Positions 56,241 to 64,000 of a DNA stretch of 64,000 bases are shown here, piece after piece (position 1 is the stretch's first letter; each line of letters opens with the position of its first letter). The stretch is from Gautieria morchelliformis (Eukaryota; Basidiomycota; Agaricomycetes; Gomphales; Gomphaceae): positions 124,001 to 188,000 of the forward strand of contig WHVA01000108.1 in assembly GCA_015179125.1 (NCBI GenBank). Direction: 5' to 3'. A program made the translations under genes and the position numbers. Under the pieces are notes generated by a model. The model was not told where the DNA came from, ran no database searches, and saw nothing but the letters and a program-made list of their open reading frames with translations.

Positions 56241-56801
56241 TGTTACGATACGATCCGTCGTAAGGTTGGCCGAGGTCGGGAACGAAACCCGAGGCAAGGT
56301 CCGAGGTTACGGGGCGAGGTTTGGATGGGGAAGTCGGAGAGGGACTTGGCTTCAGCTTATGTGCTGCGCCGACCCTACGCACGAGTCCCAATTTCGGAGG
56401 TAAACGAATAAGAGGCGAGGTTCTGGCTTACGAGGCGAGGCGTAGAAACTAGCTAGGGATCGAAGGGACACGATAGTTGATTTTCCGACTGAGGAGTAGG
56501 AATGCATACAAGGGGGTTATATACGGACGAGGTGCAAGTCAGGGGCGAACGGATTAGTGGAGGTCAGGGCGAGGTCAGGAGACCGAGGTCAGGGCGAGGT
56601 AATATACGAATGATGCGTGATGGAGCGGAATCAGTAACTAAGGGGATACGGGCATGGGATCAAGGTCGGATATGAGTTCAAGCTCGGGCTCGGGCTCGGG
56701 CGCGGATAAGTATCATATGTACTCGGGCATGAATATCACAAGGCTCGGGCTCGGAAGAAGGTTCTACCGGTAAGTAGCCGGCCAAAGGCCGGGTCCTTAC
56801 A
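56241..56801 (-). repeat. 5' LTR of element F (561 bp)
   Basis: It pairs with 49255-49815. The short sequence on its gag-proximal side (GTATTTTCAGACTGC on the minus strand) resembles the one next to the element B 5' LTR (GTATATCTGAACTGC), a possible family-specific primer site. Confidence 0.92.
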
Positions 56802-58188
56802 GACTACAATATTAACGGAGACCAGAACACACACCAACAGAGAGCAGACCATGACGATCCACACCACCAATGAATAGTGACTGATACCACATGAAACACT
56901 TGAAGATCAGACAACAAAATACCAACAAATCGCTCACGGCAGTCTCGGGCCTTCTAGCTAAGTGCACACCCGAAAATTTTGACATACTAGCAATACAAGA
57001 ACCACATATTGACTTTCTCGGAAACGCTAGGGCCACGCCGCACTGGTACTCAGTCTACCCAAGAACACACTACAGAGGTAAAGGGGAGACGACGAGGTCC
57101 ATGATCCTCATCAGCAAGAAAATAATCACCAACACCTGGGAGGAAGTGGATGTTGGCATGCCCGACATCACCGCAATAAAACTGAAAACAACAATGGGTA
57201 ATGTCCTTATATACAACCTATATTGCGACTGTACACACTCTAACAGCATCCGAGACATACAGAGACACGTGAGAGAGAGGGAAAGGAACGGACAAGAGCA
57301 GGGGGAGGAAATAATAGGCACTGTATGGGTTGGTGATTTCAACAGGCACCACCCACTGTGGGACAAGGAGTGAAATTCCCACCTCTTCACTCGAGCGAAT
57401 CTTGACGCAACACAGACACTACTAAGTGCGATTACCGAACTCGACTTACAGATGGCCCTACCGGAGAACGTACCCACACTCAAGTTAATGTCAACGGGCA
57501 ACCTCACCCGGATGGACAACGTCTTCATGTCCACCGAATTGCTGGATGTACTAATCAGCTGCAGAACTAAGCCAGAGGACCAGTCAGCAAAGAGCAACCA
57601 CTTCCCGATCGACACCACCATCGACCTCTCCCTACACACCAACACATAAACACCGAAAGCAAACTACTGTCAGGTCGACTGTGTCAGGGTTCACGCGTTT
57701 CCTTCCATAAGTTTCTATTTCTTTCCATGAGTTTCGGTCACCTTCCGTCAGTTTCCATAACATTCCGTCACATGTTATCACATTCCATCACATTCCATCA
57801 CATGTCGTCACATGTCACATTCCGTCACATTCTGTGACCTTCCATCACTTTCTGTAATCTTCTACAAGTTTCCGTCTCCCCTATTATGTAAGCCTTGCCA
57901 GTGCTATAAGACTGTAGCCCATGTGTTGGCGTTTCCTCAGCTTGATCTCTGAGGATACCCACTACACAGGCAAGTCCCCATCTATCTATCGTTGGTAAAG
58001 TTATAAACTGAGGATACCCACTACACAGTTGGTCATTGTCCTAGTATCGGCTCTTATCTCCTTGAGTATCTTTGGTTGTGGCTGCGTCATTAGTGTTGCC
58101 CTCACAGACTGGAAGGTCTTCAGGAAGGAGCTCAAGCAGAGGGTCCAAGCTGCCATCAGCAATCCAGTACCAGCCAATGCTGACCCGT
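56802..58188 (+). mobile_element. LINE copy L1, ORF2 endonuclease part
   Basis: This matches L2 from just before the ORF1/ORF2 boundary. It encodes most of an APE-type endonuclease (LAIQEPHIDF, VWVGDFNRHHPLWD, KSNHFPID). The copy is inactive: the codon four after its ORF2 ATG is TGA where L2 has CGA, and TGA at 57371-57373 again replaces CGA of L2. A TAA at about 57.65 kb replaces TCA. Solo LTR T (57682-58106) splits it. At about 58188 the ORF2 sequence stops and ORF1 of L2 begins, so its 3' part is lost. Upstream ORF1 is absent because element F abuts it. Confidence 0.8.
57682..58106 (+). repeat. Solo LTR, family T, TTCCRTCACATG-array type (425 bp)
   Basis: It starts TGTCAGGGTTCACG and ends TTGCCCTCACA. 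The perfect duplication GACTG lies at 57677-57681 and 58107-58111. L2 at about 61.50 kb (CAGGTCGATTGGAAG) shows the uninterrupted LINE site. The array of TTCC(A/G)TCACATG-like units lies at about 57.70-57.85 kb. Confidence 0.9.
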
Positions 58189-60700
58189 CAGGAAAACTGC
58201 TGCAGGAAGGGATTAGATCAGTCGCTATCCTCATGCTGGAAGAAGCGACGAAGAGCGCCAGCAGTGCTGTTCTTCAACATATCGAGAACCAGCTAGACCT
58301 GGCTTTCAACAAAATAGACACGGCACTGGAAGTGATCAAAAGAACGACGGAAGTAGCTAAAGCCACTGCGGAGGAAGCCCACCAGCAGGTGGAGGACTCG
58401 TACAGCAGACAGGTACGCACGGGAGAGGAAACGGAAGGAGACGCAGTAGCCACCACATACGCAGCGGGGCTCAAGGGCAACGTACCATTCTCCCACCCAA
58501 ACAACCTAGCGAAAGCCAAGGCCAAGGAGAGGCAGGTACTAGTAGACAGAGACCTGGAAGTGGCACACAACACCCTAAGCGAGCTAACAGAACAATAACT
58601 GGTGGCCAAAGCAAATGAGGCGATGGCACAGATCGAAGAACCGCACAACAAGTCCGAGATCCAGTTCCTAGGGGCCAAAAAACTGACCAACGGCGGCATT
58701 GTCTTTGAGTTAAACGACGTAGCGGTGGCCAGGTGGATACAAACCCACAGAAAAACGTTCCTGGAAAAGTTCAGCGGGACTGCTATAATTAAGGACAGAG
58801 CAGTATCGGTCATAGTTGAATATGTGCTGATCAGCCACTCACCAGAAGCGTTAGCAGAAATCAAAAGGATCAAACGAGACTTGAGACTCCCGCCTGATAC
58901 CTTGATATCTACTCGATGGATAAAGCCAATCCAACACCGAACGGAGGGCCAGAGAACAGCTCATGTAATCGCCAAGTTCACAACGGTCGAAGCCACGAAC
59001 CAAAGCATCAGAGAGGGGCTCATAATTGCAGGCAAAAGAGCGTGGGCCAGGAGAATGAAGCGCAAACAACGAAGATGCCTCAAATGCCAAAAACACAACG
59101 CCCGACACATGGCCGCAGAGTGCAATGAGCCAAACAGATGCGGCACATGCGCGAAAGACCACAGAACAGCAGATTGCAAGGAGACCGACCCTGACCGATT
59201 CAGATGCGTCAACTGCAACGTGACAGGGCACGCCTCCTGGGACAGAACGTGCCCAAGCTTCGTGGCAGCCTGCGCTGCAGTAGAAAGAGCAGATCCCAAA
59301 CACACGTACAAATATTTCCCCGGCGACGACCCATGGACATGGGAAAACCAGGGACGCGCGGAAGATGTGGCAGACACAAGCGAAATGCTCACAAGAATGG
59401 GTGCCAGAAACAATACGTATCCATACTTTACTGACGAAAGACCACCCAACAGGGAGAACAGAGACAACTACCGAGACACGCAGCGAGGAGGCAATCCGCC
59501 GCTAGGCCACAATGACCAAGGATGGACAAGCCTACCGGCAAGACAAATGAAGCTCAACGAATACAACATCAATGGCAACTGTTGTGATAAACGCAACTAT
59601 TCCATTTTAAATCATTTACATACAAAAGGAACTAATAAAGACAGAAAAACAAGAAAAAGATCAAAAAGAAATAGAAATGACACTCACGATAGATGTCGGC
59701 GCAGACGACGATCACATGAATTTACGACTTGCTACCTTACCCATAGATCGGGTAAGGTACAGAGGTTCGGGCATCGACCACGTGCGGTCGATCAGGGATG
59801 GTGCGCCTATCGAGTGATGGTATCGGCCATGACGTCGACAGGCGCCAGGCCACAGGCACCGAGGGGGTGCGGGCACCAAACGCCGCAGAGAATAATAGAC
59901 TGCGCAGGAGCACAGGGTACTGTGGAGTGACTTGAGAATGTCATCCACAGTACACATACTCAATTAGTTGCCCCACAGAAAAGGCACACAGACAGCGGCC
60001 CCATCACCAAGCCTAGCATTTATGCTAGGGAGGGCAGATTCAACTCCATTTTTCTATTTTAACTCCATGAAACGACCGACTGACTACTATCCTAACATCA
60101 TGTGGACAGGGGCTTTGTATGCTAGGTACAGATCTCTATTCCAAAGCCTAAACAGTTCTAACACTATCCCCATCACCCCATGACTCTATGACTATAAATT
60201 AGTCACCCCTTAGTTACAAGCAGTTTTTCAACCTATCTGTCTAATATCTTGAACAGGAGTAGTTACTATTAACATAGTATAAATAGCTAGTACAAATGTA
60301 TGAACGAAATCATCCAGAATCAATTATTTTATCCCCTGAAACTACTGCAGTCTTGTTTGATAGCTACAAAGCTCAAATATTGATAGTTTATTCCAAATCT
60401 TCGTTGAGGGTTTACTATCACTGTTTACTCTATACTACCTCAAAAGCGAACGCTTTTGATTTGGTTACCCCTTGGATCAACACCATTCTTCTGTCTACAC
60501 GGTCACGTGACTCTCATTCATCAGTGCCGGACGCGCCTCGAGAGGCTTAGTCAGCACACAGAAGAGAGGCGAACACAGTGGTTTCAACCACTGAGCAATA
60601 GATTTCATTTGTTAAAAGGCACCAATTAACATCCTAATCCAAAAGCAACCAGAACACACGCCACCAGAGAGCACACCATGACGACCCACACAACCAATGA
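58189..60700 (+). pseudogene. LINE L2 ORF1 (gag-like, CCHC knuckles)
   Basis: This encodes a nucleic-acid-binding ORF1 protein. An N-terminal helical and coiled-coil region (HIENQLDLAFNKIDTALEV) is followed by a folded middle part and three zinc knuckles at about 59.07-59.26 kb (CLKCQKH..H....C, CGTCAKDHRTADC, CVNCNVTGHASWDRTC). A TAA at 58596-58598 interrupts the frame, which continues in the same phase. LTR E3 interrupts it at 59580. After the insertion the frame resumes and ends at TGA 60698-60700, overlapping the ORF2 ATG. The true start is upstream of the L1/L2 junction and is lost. Confidence 0.8.
59580..60644 (+). repeat. Solo LTR, family E, copy 3 (1065 bp)
   Basis: It starts TGTTGTGATAAACGC and ends AATCCAAAA. 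The perfect duplication GCAAC lies at 59575-59579 and 60645-60649. It sits near the end of LINE ORF1. TATAAATAG lies near 60.28 kb. Confidence 0.88.
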
Positions 60701-63700
60701 GTAACGACCGATACCACACGAGACACCTAAAGATCAGACAACAGAACACCAATAAATCGCTCACAGCAGTCTCAGACGTCCTAGCTAAGTGCACACCCAA
60801 ACATTTCGATATACTAGCGATACAAGAACCATACATTGATTTTCTCGGAAATGCTAGGGCCACGCCACACTGGTATTCAGTCTATCCAAAAACACACTAC
60901 GGAGGCAAGGGGGAGACGACGAGGTCCATGATCCTCGTCAGCAAGAGAATAATCACCAACGCCTGGGAGGAAGTAGATGTGGGCACGCCCGACATAACCG
61001 CGATAAAACTGAAAACAACGACGGGTGATGTACTCATATATAATTTATACTGCGACTGTACACACTCTAACAGCATCCGAGACATACAGAAACACATGAG
61101 AGAGAGAGAAAGGGCCGGACAAGAGCAGGAGGAGGGAACAATAGGGACCATATGGGTCGGAGACTTCAACAGACACCATCCCTTGTGGGACGAAGAGCGA
61201 AATTCCCACCTCTTCGCCCGATCCAACCTTGACGCGGCACAGACACCACTAGGTGCGATCACCCAACTCGACTTGCAGATGGCCCTGCCGGAAAATGTAC
61301 CCACGCTCAAGGCAATGTCGACGGGCAACCTCACCTGGACAGACAACGTCTTCATGTCCGCCGAGCTATTAGATATACTAGTCAGCTGCAAAACCAAGCC
61401 AGAGGACCAGCCAGCGAAGAGTGATCACTTCCCGATCGACACCACCATCGACCTCTCCATGCATACCAGCACACACTCGCCAAAGCCAAACTTCCATCAG
61501 GTCGATTGGAAGATCTTCAGGAAGGAACTTGAACAACGGATCCAAGCCGCCGTCAGCGACCCAGTGCCAATCAACACAGACCAATTCACCACACACCTCT
61601 CAGCACTGACAAACACCATAATAGACACGGTGAAAGAGGTAGTCCCTGTCAGCAAGCCCTCACCGTACATGACGCGATGGTGGTCCATGGAGTTGACACA
61701 GATCAGGGCGGAAACCAGGAAGCTGGGAAGAAGGGCTTATGCAAGGCGCAGTGACCCAGCGGACGACGCACACGAGAGGTACAAGAGAGCTAGGAACGAC
61801 TACGCAAGTGCGATTGAGAAATCGAAGTGGGACCACTGGAACGATTTTCTGGACGGCATTGACCAGAAAACTGTCTGGATGGCTCACAAGTATGCGACAG
61901 CTGAAGCGTCAGATGGCAGGAGTGCAAGGATCCCCACACTGCAAAGTGTTCGACAGAATGGCTCAACATGGCTAGCGGACACAAACGAAGCGAAAGCAGA
62001 TATGCTGCTCAAGATGTTCTTCCCACACATAAGCACAAACAGCGGGACCACCCAAATGAACCACTCGTACCCCGAACCAGCATTCAACTTCCAGCTGATA
62101 AGTGACGAGCAGATAAGGAGAGCGGTCGACAAACTGAACCCCTTCAAAGTTGCCGGGGCAAACGGTATCCCAAACATCGTGTTAAAACAAACCATTGACG
62201 TGCTCCTCCCATATATAGGACCCTTATTTAGAGCGACCTTCAGTCTCGAGACATACCCAGCCGAATGGAGAGACTCTATTACAAGGGTCCTGTGCAAACC
62301 GGGGAGGGCCGACTAAACGATACCTGGAGCATACCGACCCATTGCACTGCTAGATGTGCTGGGAAAAGTCCTCTCAGCTTGCGTCGCCGAAGACCTAGTG
62401 AAAATGGCGGAGAAACATTTCCTGCTGCCAGATAACCACTATGGGTGCAGACCGGGACGCGCTACAACCGATGCTTTACACTATGTGGTGGGGGCCGCCA
62501 AAGAAGCGTGGCGGTGAGGCAAAGTGCTGGGGGTGCTGTACTTGGACATCAAGGGAGCTTTCTCCAGCATAGTGCTCAACCGTTTGATCCACAACATGCG
62601 TCAGAGAGGGATACCAGCTGAGTACACTAGTTGGATATGCAGAAAAGTGGAGGGACGAGTCACCACACTGAGTTTTGACGACTACGCTACAGAGCCAAGA
62701 CAGATAGCGCGGGGAATGGAACAAGGATGCCCTCTTTCGGCCATAGCCTACCAGTTCTACAACAGTGACCTCATAGAGGTCGTACAGCGTGAGAGAGGTG
62801 AGGACTGCGTTGGGTTCGTCGATGACATCACCATCACCGCGGTAGGATCCGACATAGCAGAGGCCTTCAGCAAACTGACCGACATCATGGCGAGACCGGC
62901 GGACGCACTGAGCTGGGCCCAAGACCACGACTGCAATTTCGCAGTGGAGAAGTTTGGCCTAATGGGACTTACCAGGCGACGGGAAAAAGACCCCACAAGA
63001 CCCAGAAAGACCAGACCAGCAACGAGACCCTCCATCAGAATAGGCCAGCACGTCGTCAAACCCACAGAGACACACAAGTTCCTCGGCGTCGTCATGGACC
63101 AAGAGCTGCGATTCAGACAACAGGTACACCACGCACTCAAAAAAGGCGACGCGTATGTCAATCAGTACAAGAGAATGACAAAGCAGACGAAAGGGGCTAC
63201 AGCTAAGCACATGCGAAAATACTATCTGGCGGTCGCAATCCCTCAATGCTTTACGCGGCTGACGTCTTCCTTATCCCAGAATCTGAGCGCACCAAGGGGA
63301 CCAAGGGGCACATCAACAAGTTAGCGCCAGTCCAACGACAAGCGGCACTCACCATAACAGGAGCCATGAGGATGACGGCTACTGACACTCTCAACGCACA
63401 CCCCAATATACTGCCGTTCCCACTGCTGGTTGCAAAAATGATCCACAGAGCAGCGATGCGGCTGGCCAGCCTACCCGACACCCATCCACTCGCAACGAAA
63501 GTCCGTAAAGCCGCCAAACGATACGTCAAGAGGCACAGGAAACCTCTCCACGAGATCCTACATGCCACTGGAATTCAGCTGCAAAGAATGGAAAAGATTC
63601 ACACTGTTGTTTACGGCCCCAAATGGTCACCGGCGTTCAAGACACGAATTGCTCGCAACAAAGACCAGGCGATCGAGGAGATAGAAACAGAGTCAGCAGG

Positions 63701-64000
63701 CGTCGTGGTATACTCAGATGGCTCGAGCATAGAGGGCAGGGTAGGAGCGGCGGTGGTGCTGTACAGAGGAGGGAGAGAGGTCACAGCGGTCCAACTGTAC
63801 ATGGGCACAGACCAGGAGCACACGGTCTTCGTGGCCGAACTAGTGGGAGCCGCAATGGGCGCCAAGTTACTCAACACAGAAAGGGGACGAAAATACGTCA
63901 TCGCTACGGACAACCAGGTGGCAATCCTCACCACGAGAAAGGAGAAATCGACACCAGGGCAGTATCTAATCAACGCCCTCCATAGACAGATCGAAGGAGT
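60697..64000 (+). pseudogene. LINE L2 ORF2 (endonuclease, RT, RNase H), 3' partial
   Basis: The start ATG at 60697 overlaps the ORF1 stop as ATGA. Landmarks: endonuclease LAIQEPYIDF, VGDFNRHHPLWDEE and SDHFPID (60.8-61.45 kb); RT with GANGIPNIVLK, YLDIKGAFSS, GMEQGCPLSA and FVDDITIT (62.1-62.85 kb); RNase H with VVYSDGSSIEGRVGAAVV (63.7 kb) running past the window end. It is disabled by TAA at 62314-62316, TGA at 62515-62517 and a one-base loss near 63248, after which the frame continues as MLYAADVFLIPESE. The catalytic YLDD-equivalent (FVDD) is intact. Confidence 0.88.

Larger units (their letters stand above)
49255..56801 (-). mobile_element. Ty3/gypsy chromovirus F, nearly complete
   Basis: Read on the minus strand: 5' LTR 56241-56801, gag about 54.98-55.94 kb, protease/RT/RNase H about 53.06-54.92 kb, integrase and chromodomain about 51.26-52.66 kb, 3' LTR 49255-49815. 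An ORF on the plus strand lies between chromodomain and 3' LTR. Landmarks include [15 protein letters not shown] (protease side), VVYLDDILIYS (RT), SGYHPEGDGQTE (integrase) and YLVRWTGYEGTDEETSW (chromodomain). Both LTRs are 561 bp and differ at about a dozen sites, roughly 2 percent, so insertion is fairly recent. There are about four coding interruptions. Flanks GTGAC and GACTA do not match, so the usual target duplication is missing. Confidence 0.92.
58189..64000 (+). mobile_element. LINE copy L2 with APE endonuclease, RT and RNase H
   Basis: This is a two-ORF non-LTR retrotransposon, truncated at the window end and interrupted by solo LTR E3 (59580-60644). The order is ORF1 with three CCHC-type knuckles, then ORF2 with an APE-like endonuclease, reverse transcriptase and RNase H. 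The architecture fits the fungal Tad-like group in a broad sense, but the clade cannot be fixed without a tree. ORF1 and ORF2 each carry disabling changes, so the copy is not active as it stands. Confidence 0.88.

Overview
The window reads as a repeat-crowded intergenic and accessory region of a filamentous basidiomycete, most likely a transposon-rich member of the Agaricomycetes. The basis is: two spliced host genes whose introns are mostly about 45-60 bp with GT..AG ends; an N-terminal domain of a type I know from agaricomycete hypothetical proteins, fused to 42-residue TPR repeats; Ty3/gypsy chromoviruses, Ty1/copia elements and a LINE with a terminal RNase H; and fifteen solo LTRs. No species can be named from the sequence alone.

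Layout. 1-24.9 kb is one nested pile. Two head-to-tail copies of gypsy family G (1-2577 and 2578-23527) carry an extra sense ORF between the pol chromodomain and the 3' LTR. The second copy was split by gypsy element B (6491-22929, minus strand). B was in turn split by solo LTR D (10262-12122), by LTR C (about 15456-21927) and by solo LTR T (22197-22710). LTR C was split by a young copia element (16633-21877) whose two LTRs look identical. G2 pol also hosts solo LTR E (3317-4388). A copia pol remnant follows at 23.5-24.5 kb. 24.9-32.5 kb holds solo LTRs of families E, H, F and T in otherwise unassigned DNA.

32.5-40.7 kb is the host-gene island. It has a 13-exon MFS hexose transporter (32504-34754, inferred 534 aa), whose reading frame needs a 4-nt microexon, and an 8-exon gene (35755-40677, inferred about 1505 aa) joining a basidiomycete N-terminal domain, a Gly-rich linker and 22 near-identical TPR units.

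40.9-48.7 kb is another pile: a decayed relative of element B hosting solo LTRs C, H (with T inside it) and D. 49.3-56.8 kb is a nearly complete gypsy chromovirus F. 56.8-64 kb holds two LINE copies, interrupted by solo LTRs T and E and running off the window end.

Most solo LTRs were delimited by perfect 5-bp target-site duplications that I could read directly, and several by an undisturbed sister copy. The most notable patterns are: (1) gypsy elements B, B2 and F all carry an ORF on the opposite strand between pol and the 3' LTR, with paired Cys motifs; (2) different LTR families carry arrays of different short motifs resembling fungal transcription-factor sites (TGACTCA, CACNTG, GATAA); (3) the TPR gene shows recent in-frame duplication of multi-repeat blocks; (4) the hexose transporter appears to use a 4-nt microexon.
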